A DNA stretch of 28,964 nt from Paulinella micropora (taxonomy: Eukaryota > Cercozoa > Imbricatea > Euglyphida). How positions within the stretch are numbered: the stretch's first letter is position 1; every line of letters starts with the position of its first letter. The position numbers were made by a program, and so were the translations under genes. The notes under the pieces are model-generated. The model searched no databases. It was not told the origin of the DNA and saw only the letters and a program-made list of their open reading frames with translations. Below, one piece after another: positions 1 through 9,732 of this stretch. The DNA lies in NCBI GenBank assembly GCA_009731375.1, contig BJOX01000276.1, positions 236,524 through 265,487 of the forward strand, in the 5' to 3' direction.

Positions 1-308
1 GGAATACCATTGCACTCCGTTGGGAGCGTACACGCAGTGGCACCTTAAAAAAACACGAAAACAACAATTAAGTGACATAAATAATAAGTCAAACACTAGT
101 ACCTTGGGGTGCCTTGCGCCAGAGGCGCAGGCTTTGCTGTTTACCACTAGATAAGTCTAAAACAACCAAGAATGGCAATGAGAGTCGCACCACGCACGTT
201 AACGATATGGGGAAAATATTTGCATCCACCGGTACAAATAGGCATTTCCCTCACATTTGAAAGTGCTCGCTTGAATCAGTCGGTTGTCGTCCGTAGGATC
301 GCAACGTT
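1..308. other. Upstream flank of the large host gene
   Basis: No feature could be supported here. A minus-1-frame open stretch from 172 overlaps the first exon but has no recognisable composition and is treated as a shadow. The first exon's frame is closed by a TAG at 294-296, just before the ATG at 309. That supports the ATG as start unless an upstream intron brings in another exon. Confidence 0.4.
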
Positions 309-1270
309 ATGGAAGCTTCAAGTAGCAAAAATAAAATTCGAGTTGCCTCCATCCAAAAGATTCGAGTGGACAAGTCTGATGGAGTTGTCAAGGGCTTTCT
401 GCTGGTTAACAGCAGTGACGAGTGGCAACCGTTTGCGAGCCTGGATATTCCTCCTGATGTGTCGCGGTGCTATTGGAATCTGCCACATAATGAGGATACG
501 TGGTCATTCTTGAGTGACAACTTCGTCTACAAGTACGTAGAAAGGGCCAATGTCGGGAAAAATCAGAGATTCGAAAGAAAGGAGGAAGGCCTCTTTAATG
601 CGAGCAAGGAGGCAAGTCAAGAGCAGGGTAGTAGGAAGAGTGGCAGAAAAAGGCCTGCTCCATCTGCAGTGGTAGCTTGCTTGAATGCTTGCTTGAATGC
701 TTGCTTGAATGCTTGCTTGAATGCTTGCTTGCTTGGTTGCTTGCTTGGTTGCTTGTGTGCTTGCTTGCTTGCTTGCTCTCTTGCTTGCTCTCTTGCTTGC
801 TTGCTTGCTTGCTCTCTTGCTTGTGTTGCTTGTGTTGCTTGCTTGCTTGCTTGTGTTGCTTGTGTTGCTTGCTTGCTTGCTTGCTTGCTTGTCTTGCTTG
901 TCTTGCTAGTCTTGCTAGTCTTGCTTGCTTGCTNNNNNNNNNNNNNNNNNNNNNNNNNNNNNNNNNNNNNNNNNNNNNNNNNNNNNNNNNNNNNNNNNNN
1001 NNNNNNNNNNNNNNNNNNNNNNNNNNNNNNNNNNNNNNNNNNNNNNNNNNNNNNNNNNNNNNNNNNNNNNNNNNNNNNNNNNNNNNNNNNNNNNNNNNNN
1101 NNNNNNNNNNNNNNNNNNNNNNNNNNNNNNNNNNNNNNNNNNNNNNNNNNNNNNNNNNNNNNNNNNNNNNNNNNNNNNNNNNNNNNNNNNNNNNNNNNNN
1201 NNNNNNNNNNNNNNNNNNNNNNNNNNNNNNNNNNNNNNNNNNNNNNNNNNNNNNNNNNNNNTTGCTTGTG

Positions 1271-1302
<32 letters not shown>

Positions 1303-1342
1303 CTTTCTTGTCTTGCTTGTCTTGCTTGTCTTGCTTGCTTGT

Positions 1343-1379
<37 letters not shown>

Positions 1380-4300
1380 GTTGCTTGCTTGCTTGCTTGT
1401 ATTGCTTGTGTTGCTTGTGTTGCTTGTGTTGCTTGCTTTCTTGTTTGCTTGCTTGTTTGTTTGTTTGCTTGCTTGCTTGCTTGTGTTGCTTGTGTTGCTT
1501 GCTTGCTTGCTTGCTTGCTTGTCTTGCTTGCTTGCTTGCTTGCTTGCTTGTTTGCTTGCTTGCTTGATTGCTTGCTTACATTTGTTCTGTTTGTTTCAGG
1601 CTGCCAAGAAGGCAACTAAGATTGCCGCTGCCCCTTCCGCTGCTGCCCCTTCTCAAGAGGTAGTCTGATTATTCACTTGTATTGATCTAGTATTACATTT
1701 GCTCTGTTTTTTTGAGGCTGATCACCCGGACGCCAAAGCACATAATAAGAAGAGGAAACCAACTGTTGCTCATTCCGCTGCTACCCCTTCTCAAGAGGTA
1801 ATCTGATTATTTACTTGCATTGATCTAGTATTACATTTGCTCTGTTTGTGTGAGGCCAATCAGCCGGCTGCCAAGGCACCTAATAAGAAGAGTGAAACTG
1901 TCAAGCCAGCTAACAAGAAGAAACTAACTGCTGGAGGCCGCTTGCTTGCTGCGTCTCAAGCTAAGCTTCAGTCTTCGCAATCTTCCGCTGCTGCCTCTGC
2001 TGCAACGGTATAGTATGAGTCACTTGCATTGCTCAAGTAATACATTTGCTCTGTTTGTTTGAGGCCGCTGGAGCGCTAGCAAGCGGCACGCAAGAGGGGT
2101 CAAGTAGTCTGCTTGCTTACATACAATGAATATATTTTGTTTTTGTGCCTAGTAGCGAATATGCTGCATCACTTCACGTGCAGCAGCAGAGATCGCCCAC
2201 GCAACAGAGCAGGCAAGTGCAACAACAGCTGGCATCGCTCGCCAGACTTTGCGAGCATACTAGGAACAGCGTACAAGGCGTGGTACCGGCTAATGGTGCA
2301 GACATTCAGCCAGAGAAGGCAGGCGCCGGCGATGGTGCAGCCAAGCAGCTAGCTGTAGAGAAGGACGGCGCCGGCGATGGTGCAGCGAAGCAGCCAGCTG
2401 TAGAGAAGGACGGCGCCAGCGATGGTGCAGCCAAGCAGCTAGCTGTAGAGAAGGACGGCGCCGGCGATGGTGCAGCCAAGCAGCTAGCTGTAGAGAAGGA
2501 CGGCGCCGGCGATGGTGCAGCCAAGCAGCCAGCTTAGAGAAGGACGGCGCCGGCGATGGTGCAGCCAAGCAGCCAGCTGTAGAGAAGGACGGCGCCCGCG
2601 ATGGTGCAGCCAAGCAGCCAGCTGTAGAGAAGGACGGCGCTGGCGATGGTGCAGCCAAGCAGCCAGCTGCAGAGAAGAACGACGATCAGCTTCTCTCGGT
2701 TTTCTTTGCGACCGTCAGCTTTTCAGGGAAAGACACGAAGTGGCCGTCGATTCTAGTGCCACCTTACGATTGCCTTACGTATAAGTTTCCAAAGGACGCA
2801 ACTAAAGAAACAAAAGCGCTCATGCAGCAAGGGTACCTGATTTTTCTTAAAGCTGCCCGTAAATTGCTTGATTGTTTTGTTCAGGATGTTGATTGTGTAC
2901 CTGCCAACAGTCGACGCAGAGACCCTCTCTTATTTTGCTTTGGTCGACTCGATGTTTTGGCCTGATGCCAACACGATGTTTGAGGTAAGCACGCAAATGA
3001 ATGAGGGTGATGTTTGCTGGCCTGCTTGATTGTACATGTTTTAGGTCGGTTCGTGGGTGAGCTTATACGGCAGCAACGACGAAAATATCATCATTGTCGG
3101 GTAGGCATCATAATTTCTCGCAAGTTTGGCAGCAGTAATATAATATCATATCTAGTCCCGGCGTCTTGGTGCGTCCAGCGCCCGGCAACATCAACAAGTT
3201 CGAGATCACAGGCGCTTCACTTCTAATCGCCAGGGAAGTGGATGGTAAAGGCCGGGAAGTGAATGGGAGTGTCAAGCGTCGCTTTAAGCTGCAGTTTGTT
3301 GACTTTCTGTTTGTCAACAAGGTGGAGACAGAGAAGCTCAGGGCAGACATGGTAACGGGGGCAAAGCAGTGCATAATGCAGCAGTACATTGCTCCTTTGG
3401 TGTTGGGTCACCGGCCCCGGCTGCCCAAGTATCCCTATTGGGAGAAAAACTATGACATTCCGTGTATTAAGCAATATGTCATCGCGGACGAGCGCGGCGA
3501 CTCCTCGGTGTCAACGCATTCCCTTGGCTCCGTCGGGCGTGATGATGATACCTCGGAGTGCATGAGGTAATAACTAATACCTTATTTTTATTTGGAACCT
3601 CATTAATGATTCATTGTTGTATAGTTTGAACGGCAGCCACCGGTTAGACTTTGACTCCGATGCCGCTTATGAGCATTATGATTGGCGGTCAGCTTGATAT
3701 CATTTAATTTTGCCATGCGCAATTAGTTCCACGTGCACGTACATGCCATGGGTTATGCATTGTCTTGCAAGGCGTATCAAAGCGGATGAAGATGGGCTCG
3801 ACGCGGACGACTTGTACACTCCTGAAGCCACTGCTGAGGCCAACGAGACTACTAGTTCCGAAAATAGTGAGTCAGAAGAAGAGGAGGCGGACGAGAGACC
3901 TGATACTTCTGGTACTAGTACTTGTACCCCAGTGAAGCCTGAGCACCAACCTACAAGGTTCTTCATTTATTTTACAAACGTGCTTGCAGTCATATGTATG
4001 TTTGCAGCATGCTGCTTACCCCATCATCGTCCGACGCGGCGGCCTCTGCTGCTCGTAAGGCTGGAGCGGCTCCCACCTGCCAAAAAAAAAATGGAAGCAG
4101 CCGATGCAAGGTCCCTCATTCATTGTAGTCTCTTTTTGTGCTTGCAGTCATACGTTCCTGTTTGCTGCAGCAGGAACACGCCGCCAGCACCAACCGACCC
4201 GGCGGCCGATGCTGCTAGTAAGGCTGGCGCAGCGACTCCCACCGGCCAAAAGACAAAATTGGCAGCCGCTGACGCGAGGTCCCTCATTGATTGTAGTATC

Positions 4301-6374
4301 TTTTTTGTGCTTGCAGTCATACGTTCCTGTTTGCTGCAGCAGGAACACGCCGCCAGCAACGACCGACACGGCGGCCGATGCCGCTAGCATCCTTCTCAGC
4401 TTTTCTCGTAAGACTGATGCCGCTACTGGTGCAGCAACTCCCACCGGCCAAAAAAAAACGAAAGCCGCTGATGCAAGGTCCCTCATGTATTCTCTTTTTG
4501 TGCTTGCGCATGCAGTCATACGTTCCTGTTTGCTGCAGCAAGACGTCGCTACCGTCAGTGACATCGGGCCGTGTTACTCCCAGAAGGGTAAGTACGCTAT
4601 CGAAATTTTCTATTTCAATTCTCGATCGCACTTCCGGTTGCGACGAGAATGATATCAGCGGAATGGAAACACCTACAATTTGGATCAAGCCGGAAAACAC
4701 AGGGAAACTGGGCGATGTGGCAGTACGCGAAGGTAATTACTTTGATGGGCGCCAAGCTCCACTTCTACAATTTTGGGGCAAGTGTGTGGACAAGGAGGAA
4801 GATCCCGAAACTTTCAAGACAGTGCTCAGTAATCCTGGCAGCAATTGCATGCAAATCCGCAACAAGCTCTGGTACGTGACGAGCGAGATGCGATCGCAGC
4901 TCATTGCCGGCAAAAAGTCAGCCAACAACGCCGGGGGTCTGTTGAACCACGCGCCTGCCGGCTTTGACAACGTCACGTTTGTTGTCCGCAAGGGATTCGA
5001 TTACCCAATTGCCCAGGCGCTCACTAAAATCGAGGTGGGGGCTATACCGTATTTAAACTTCGGGGTCCTGTATTGGACCAAGCATCCGAAGGCTAAAATT
5101 CCTCAAATATTACCTGCAGGCTTCGGCAAGGTTTTAATATTGTTATGTCTGTATCTATATATGTGTTTAATGTTGCTTGTACAGGATGGCAAGCTCAAGT
5201 GGTTTGATGTACCTAAGGCCAGCAAAGGGGTCAGTCACTATGCTTGAGTGAATAGTAGAATTCGCTTTGCTGTGTTAGGTAGATGTGCCCGTGAAGGAAA
5301 CCAAGAACCCACCAAAAAGTAACACTGACGGCCATTGTGATAAGCGGGCCAAGGGGGGGAACGTAAATCACAATAAGTTAAAGTGCCGTTGTTTTGCCTG
5401 CAAAGCTTTTCGCCGTGCAAACGACATTCCTGATCCAGCATCTCGCAAGGAAATGGCAGCAGCTGGCAAGTCTCGTTCCTCGCGCCGCGGCCGGGCAAAG
5501 TTGTCTCCTTGCAGATCTCGCAGTCCGTCGCCTGTCAAGGACACTGAGGGTGCAAGCCTGGAGGAGGAGGAGGAGGAGGAGGAGGAGGAGGAGGAGGAGG
5601 ACGAAAGCCTGACTGACACTCATACTGAGACTCAGAGAGTGCAAGCGCTAGCACGTCGGTCACAGGGGATCAGGGGATAAGACTCCGCGAGGAGGTCGTA
5701 AGCAGTCTACGCGAGGTGGACTTAAGCCGCCTAAGGTAGTTCAGCCAAGCAAACAGCCAGAGCCAGAGCGCAAGCAACAAGAGCGCAAGTGCGGCCCAGG
5801 CTGCCGGTGCCCTCTTTGTGACCCGCATGGTGAAGGTTGCGAATGCGGGAGGTCAACTTGTCAGCCTGAGCTCAATCGCGAGGAGTCTGAGGACGTTGGT
5901 CCTATTAAGACGTCTACGCGAGGTGGTCCTAGGCAGCCTAAGGTAGTTGAGCCAAGCCCAGAGCCAGAGTGCAAGCAGGGAGAGCGCAAGTGCGGCCCGG
6001 GCTGCCGGTGCACTGTTTGTGACCCGCATGGTGAAACTTGCGAATGCGGGAGGTCAACTTGTCAGCCGCCCAATAAGCAAGCCACCGGTCAAGCAAGCAA
6101 CCAATCAAGCAACACGCAAGCCACCAATCCATCGCAAGCAAGCAATCAATCAAGCAATGAAGCCAGACATCGGGTTAGGAACGGAGAAGAAACTGACGAG
6201 TTGGAACTTGCGTTGAGTGGCAATGGTGGCAACCAGTCTGCATTGCTAAATGCACTGCGTGGGCGGAACACGAGTGGGAGCGGCAGAGGCAACTTTTCGC
6301 CTTTTGCAGCGTATCTGGCGTATCAAACTTCACAAAATACAAACGCTTTCTACACGTTTTTAGCTTCGGTGTAA
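309..6374 (+). CDS. Large multi-exon host gene of unknown function, with duplicated exons and Cys-rich C-terminus
   Basis: I do not recognise the product. My exon model, built from GT-AG sites with matching phases, is 309-671, 1600-1659, 1717-1797, 1855-2007, 2064-2098, 2153-2832, 2885-2984, 3045-3100, 3156-3566, 3625-3687, 3772-3957, 4008-4110, 4171-4278, 4340-4477, 4539-4587, 4648-5130, 5185-5229, 5279 to about 5650, and about 5652-6374 (TAA). The protein has a 121-residue first block, Ala/Lys-rich repeat exons, an eight-unit 15-residue repeat, two globular-looking blocks (2680-3566 and 4648-5130), an Arg/Ser stretch, a 13-Glu run, two Cys-rich modules and a Gln/Ser/Asn-rich tail. There is no obvious signal peptide or membrane span. 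Frame breaks occur near 2535 (one base missing in a repeat unit), in the A10 run at 4082-4091, and between the Glu tract and 5652. They could be sequence errors, unrecognised introns or real damage. The start follows an in-frame TAG. Confidence 0.7.
672..1599 (+). repeat. Intron 1 filled with TTGC/TTGT/TCTTGC microsatellite
   Basis: The interval starts with a GT donor at 672 and ends with a pyrimidine-rich stretch and CAG acceptor at 1599. Both sides are phase 0. Almost all of it is degenerate TTGC repeat with TTGTGTTGC and TCTTGC variants. All frames stay open across it on both strands, which produces long spurious Cys/Leu or Gln/Ala/Ser/Lys reading frames. These are not genes. Confidence 0.85.
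934..1261. other. Assembly gap (328 N) inside the TTGC repeat
   Basis: A run of N interrupts the tetranucleotide repeat, with the same repeat on both sides. The true repeat length is therefore unknown. Confidence 0.98.
1600..2098 (+). repeat. Tandemly duplicated short exon cluster 1
   Basis: Exons 1600-1659, 1717-1797 and 1855-2007 share Ala/Lys-rich coding text. The first two end in the same CTTCTCAAGAG before a GTA donor. The introns between them (57, 57 and 56 nt) are near copies, containing the same GATCTAGTATTACATTTGCTC core. All these exons are phase 0 and multiples of three, so any of them can be skipped without breaking the frame. A diverged fourth exon, 2064-2098, leaves in phase 2. 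Three introns end in the rarely used GAG acceptor. Confidence 0.75.
2313..2671 (+). repeat. 45-bp coding minisatellite, eight units
   Basis: Eight consecutive units of 45 bp start with GAGAAGG and encode a 15-residue repeat rich in Ala, Gly, Asp, Lys and Gln. Unit 5 (2493-2536) is only 44 bp because a G is missing before TAGAG. This places a TAG in frame and shifts everything downstream. A partial ninth unit follows at 2672. Downstream codons to 2832 are open in the shifted frame and join the next exon with matching phase. Confidence 0.9.
3958..4538 (+). repeat. Tandem intron-plus-exon duplication cluster 2
   Basis: Three exons (4008-4110, 4171-4278, 4340-4477) code for Ala/Thr/Pro/Lys-rich text of one type. 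They are separated by introns of about 60 nt that are close to identical: each begins GTCCCTCAT, carries TTTTTGTGCTTGCAGTCATACG and ends TTTGCTGCAG. A further copy of the intron precedes exon 4539-4587. The duplicated unit is thus a whole intron and exon. Introns are phase 2, so exons of 108 and 138 nt are cassette-like. The first exon has one A too many in its A10 run to keep phase. Each intron also holds a second AG about 25 nt upstream, so alternative acceptor use is possible. Confidence 0.85.
5561..5600 (+). repeat. GAG trinucleotide repeat encoding a Glu tract
   Basis: Thirteen GAG codons in the reading frame of exon 5279 onward give a Glu tract, followed by Asp-Glu. It follows an Arg/Ser-rich stretch. 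The frame carried into 5652 and beyond differs from the frame here, so a length error in this repeat or an unplaced intron nearby is likely. Confidence 0.9.
5706..6068 (+). repeat. Duplicated Cys-rich module in the host gene
   Basis: Two 207-nt-spaced copies (5706-5867 and 5913-6068) encode a basic Pro-rich lead followed by a Cys module with the pattern K-C-G-P-G-C-x-C-x2-C-D-P-H-G-x2-C-x-C-G-x3-C-Q-P. Seven Cys and one His are kept in both copies, as expected for a metal-binding or disulfide-bonded unit. I cannot match it to a named family. A simpler Cys cluster lies upstream in exon 5279 (K-C-x-C-x2-C). Confidence 0.8.
6069..6170 (+). repeat. Degenerate CAAG/CAAT repeat within coding sequence
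   Basis: The coding strand here is a degenerate CAAG-CAAT-CAAC repeat translating to a Gln/Ala/Ser/Asn-rich segment in the frame that continues to the TAA at 6372-6374. It is the reverse complement in type of the TTGC repeat filling intron 1 of the same gene. Confidence 0.6.
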
Positions 6375-6380
6375 TGCGGT

Positions 6381-6420
6381 CATCGCGGTCAGTGTTGGTA
6401 CATCGCGGTCAGTGTTGGTG
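6381..6420 (+). repeat. 20-bp tandem direct repeat just after the stop codon
   Basis: CATCGCGGTCAGTGTTGGT is present twice in tandem with a 20-bp period, immediately downstream of the host gene stop. Function unknown. Confidence 0.85.
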
Positions 6421-7030
6421 GTAGTTCATGTGTGTCCATTAAAAAAATTTTCAACTGAAAGAATAGGGCTGACACGTGCAATGTGTTTGACGTTTTGTTT
6501 ATGAACTTGTACGTATCAGTTTCCTTCTTCAACAGACAGCATGTTCTTGCATGCAGAACACCTGTCCGTAAGACTGTCAGCAAAATTACCGGATCAATAA
6601 GTAATTTTTTGAAATCATTAAACATCTATTCATATCTTTATAAAAAAATTTAGCTGTAAAACTAATTAATACGCTTGGAAATTAATAAAATTAATTGAAA
6701 AAAGTGTTTCTGTAATTCTATCGCAATGCCAGGCAAAGTCTCATGGTCTTAAGACCATGAGACCTTTGGATCCTTATTGTTTACCACTTCGTCATGAGTC
6801 TGTGTCGTGTCCTTTTGTGTGTGGGTGGTGGTGACTGTAACTATTTTGATATCAGACGCTCATGGTGGGAATGTCATGTGACAGCCACTTGCAACCGCTC
6901 TCACCAGTGGTCGCCAGTCACTGCACTGATCAGCTGTCACAGCGAGTCAGGAACTCCGAAGCCTGATTTTATAATAACATATATAATTTAGTATTACTGT
7001 CGACATTCAAGTGATGTCACTTTTACTAGA
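6421..7030. other. AT-rich 3' flank of the host gene
   Basis: No coding sequence could be supported. An AATAAA at 6684-6689 could serve as polyadenylation signal for the host gene, but it is one of several AT-rich possibilities. The palindrome at 6738-6763 is listed separately. Confidence 0.4.
6738..6763. other. Perfect 26-bp palindrome
   Basis: Thirteen bases are followed immediately by their exact reverse complement (centre CTT/AAG at 6750/6751), with an imperfect extension on either side. As DNA it could extrude a cruciform, and as RNA it would be a hairpin with no loop. It may be a dimeric protein-binding site or the scar of a mobile element. Confidence 0.8.
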
Positions 7031-7072
7031 TCAACCGGAAAAAAAGTTCAACCGGAAAAAAAGTTCAACTGG
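7031..7072 (+). repeat. 17-bp tandem repeat, about 2.5 copies
   Basis: TCAACCGGAAAAAAAGT occurs at 7031-7047 and 7048-7064, with a partial third copy. It lies at the left limit of recognisable element D sequence and may mark the truncation junction. Confidence 0.8.
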
Positions 7073-7135
7073 TGGTGGTGGGTGTGGAGTGTGTTTGTTC
7101 AACATCGACATCCTTACTCTCACTCTCCCCCTCAG

Positions 7136-8016
7136 CTACATCCTCACCCACTTGACTGTTCTCTCTGGATGTGCTTCCTTCCCTATCACGTACGGGTTAA
7201 ACCGCACGTTTCTAACTCCTGTGATCACTTTCCTACCGTCCCACACTCTATACAGCTCTCTAAATAAGTCATACCCTACTAGCATAACTTTCTTTCCTCT
7301 AAACTGTCCCTTTCTACCTTTGCCTGTATACATTAATACCCCCCATGCAACCTATTGGTCTAAGGTATCTTAAAAACGGTTTCCTTCCCAATAACTGCTC
7401 AAATGGGGACATCCCCTTCCTTGGCCCTTGGGTGGCAGGCAAAATGTTATGTAGAGTGGTTGCCGAATGCTCCATCTCTGCCCAGAAAGAAATGGGCAGG
7501 TGGGCATGGTAACGCATGGCTCTTGCAGCCCCAGCCGTAATGTCATTGGCTTTTTCAGTGATAGGGTTACCATCCTTGTCCCCCGTTGCTGAAGTTTTCC
7601 AAATGAACTGACTAGGCTTCCACCACTCAATCACTTCTTTCGGGACATCAAACTCTTGATCACATCTAATTTCTTGTACTTTGTTTCCTGTCTGTCTCTC
7701 ATAAAAATGCTACCGCCTGCTTAATGCAGTCAATAAATTCGTTCTTATGCGCAAGATAATAATCCTTAATAAACAACGAGTAATCGTCCGTGACCGAAAA
7801 TTTGTGTCTCTTACCGTGTATTGACCGTGCTGACCACGTTCCGGTGTCTATGTGTACTACTACTCCTGGCTTACTAGCTCCATTTTGGTGAATGATAGAC
7901 CGGTGATGGGTATTATCCATCCTGCCGGTTGAAGCAATATTCACGGGTAACCTGGCGTCAAGGAGCATTGGCCTTGACACCGTAATTGGTCTACCGTGTC
8001 CGTTGATACGCGTCAC
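7136..8016 (-). pseudogene. Copia integrase remnant of element D
   Basis: Three reading frames on the minus strand form one integrase. The frame 8016-7699 carries the first catalytic Asp in an H-I-D context. 7634-7314 has the region that normally follows the catalytic core (F-W-A-E and P-I-G-C motifs). 7333-7136 has the C-terminal G-Y-D...Y-R-V-W-D block typical of copia integrases. A second Asp (R-C-D-Q-E) sits between the first two frames. The frame is broken in a T run near 7703 and in a run of six G near 7340. The usual HHCC zinc domain ahead of the core is missing or unrecognisable. The gene is inactive as written. Confidence 0.8.
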
Positions 8017-8946
8017 TCGTGCCGTCCCCTCCTGTCCTATCTCACACTCTCCATTACCTGTAATTAGCTTGACAGGGGGTACGGACTTGATGTCGTGTAA
8101 TATTTCGGGGTTGCATGCAATGTCTCGTTACGACCCGCTATCCTGAACTATCGTGCTCTTTCTGTCTCGCCCCCCTTCCCCATCTAATGCTAGTGCGTAG
8201 TTCTGTTTGCTGTTCTTGTGTTGTGATGGTGCTGGTGGCTGTGAGGTGTTGCTGCTTTGGGTCTGTGTTGGTGGGGATAGTGTTGTGCGTGCTGCGTGTG
8301 CTATATACACTCTCTCTATTGCTCTCACCACATCTGTCAAGAACTCGTCTAGCACTAACTTCCCTTCACTCACTCTCTTTACCTCACCACTGCTTTCCCC
8401 AATGCATGTTAACGTTGTTGTGAGTTGTTGAGCGAGCTGTTCTATGTCTTTGAAAGTGATGATGGGTGGTGTGTTGGTGTGTGGTTGGGCTTGAGGTGTT
8501 GGACCTGGTTGTGGTATTGGGGTTGCTGCCGTGCCTACCCGCTGCTTCCCCTTGGCCTCCCCGGTCCCTACGGCAACACTGGGCAGTTCGGCAGATGCCG
8601 GACTCCCACTCGTATCGTGAGTACTAGTCTTCTTCATTATGCCATGCTTCTGAAAATATTTCTTAACATTCCCTTTTCGCGTAAATGTCACAAATTCCGG
8701 GTCTACGTCATCATCGTCCAAACATGCTGCCATAGCCATATCATGTCTGATTTCATCAGAACATCTAGAGTCATTCTCATCATCATATTCCTCCATCTCT
8801 TCTTCATCTTCTTCTTCCTCACTGCTCTCTCTTTGCATTGGTGTGTCAGCTGTTTGCGTGACTTGTGCGGATGATGCGGTGTGAGGTGTTTGTGTGGTGG
8901 AGGTGTGTTTTTGCGGTGGTGTCTCTAGACGCTTACTCCCCTTCAC
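8017..8946 (-). pseudogene. Acidic linker and aspartic protease remnant of element D
   Basis: The minus-strand frame begins at a GTG-type position (8946), not a confirmed start. It has a Ser/Glu/Asp-rich stretch around residues 40-70, then a Pro/Thr/Gln-rich region, and reaches the retroviral-type protease active site D-S-G-S at 8131-8142. A TAA (8128-8130) follows directly. The same frame then continues with protease-like residues (V-K-L-I-T-G-N-G) to the integrase frame, so the TAA looks like a nonsense change within one pol polyprotein. The linker between Gag and protease is long for copia. Confidence 0.75.
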
Positions 8947-9732
8947 TCCCTTTTCACTCCTTTTTGCTCACTCTCTCCCTCCCTCTGTGGAGATTGGTTG
9001 GTGAATGTGGTAGTGAGGTTGTGTGGTATGACTGTTCCTCTCGCTCTCGCATCCTCACGCAAACCACTCTTACGCAAAAAGACTTGGGGGGACGGAGGTC
9101 TGGGCTGACAGCTAAGTCAAGAAGAGGATACTCCTTGTCTTGTTTCTTTGCATGATAACCGCAAAATAGACCATAGGTCAACCTAGAAGCTTGAATAGCA
9201 TTAGGACCCCTCTTGTCTTTCTCAAGTGAGATTTGACAAGGACTGTTCTTTTTGTTTTTCCCGTGACACTTTAAGTTAAGGGACCTCGGTCTGTCTCTGC
9301 TGTACCTCTCAATGGTTGTCAGAGGTGTTTTGGGGGCTGAGTTTTGACGCTGTGGGGTGTTTGTGGAGGTGTCCCTGGTTAACTGACTATGAGAGCGTGA
9401 GATTGGTGACTCCCTCCGTCACTTCGATTTGTCGACAGGGGACGAACACCTGGCTCAGTCTGAGGTTCCCCAGACTCGACATTCGCTCTCTCCCTGCCTC
9501 TCTCTTCGTCAGGGGTTTCCTCAGGGTCGTCTAGGACAACTCCTCCCATGAAGACGAGTAAAGCGTCACTATCTGTTTCTGTGTCCCCTTCTTGTTCTTC
9601 CTCTCTAATGAGGTTCATGTCTTTGTCTTTGAGAGGCTTTTTGTACTTGTTGCTCTGAGGTTTTACCTTTTTCTTTTTATTGTCGTTCTTGTCTTCACTC
9701 GCTTAACTTTTCTTTCGGGGTTTCCTTGTTGT
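8947..9732 (-). pseudogene. Gag-pol linker of element D
   Basis: This stretch joins the zinc knuckle to the protease-bearing frame. The part 9379-9618 encodes a charged, Glu/Asp/Arg-rich segment that is repeated in copy C. The segment 8954-9181 is open but unrecognised. Frame changes and a TAA just after the knuckle (near 9725, where copy C has a sense codon) show decay. Confidence 0.5.

Noticed and set aside
617-1668. Long open frames on both strands rich in Cys/Leu or Gln/Ala/Ser/Lys
   Set aside because: They are translations of the TTGC tetranucleotide repeat and the N gap, which contain no stops in any frame. The region behaves as an intron.
2290-2658. Minus-strand frames rich in Ala/Pro/Ser over the 45-bp repeat
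   Set aside because: These are antisense shadows of the coding minisatellite. The plus-strand frame connects to neighbouring exons by matching splice phases.
3710-4387. A single continuous 225-codon plus-strand gene over the exon cluster
   Set aside because: It reads through segments that are near-identical GT-AG introns. Spliced exons preserve phase better.
4120-4700. Minus-strand frames across the duplicated exon cluster
   Set aside because: They exist because the unit is repeated and GC-rich. They have no start or splice support, and the plus-strand exons explain the sequence.
8115-8874. Plus-strand hydrophobic frames opposite the element D pol
   Set aside because: They are complementary to the acidic and low-complexity minus-strand linker. 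No signal beyond composition.
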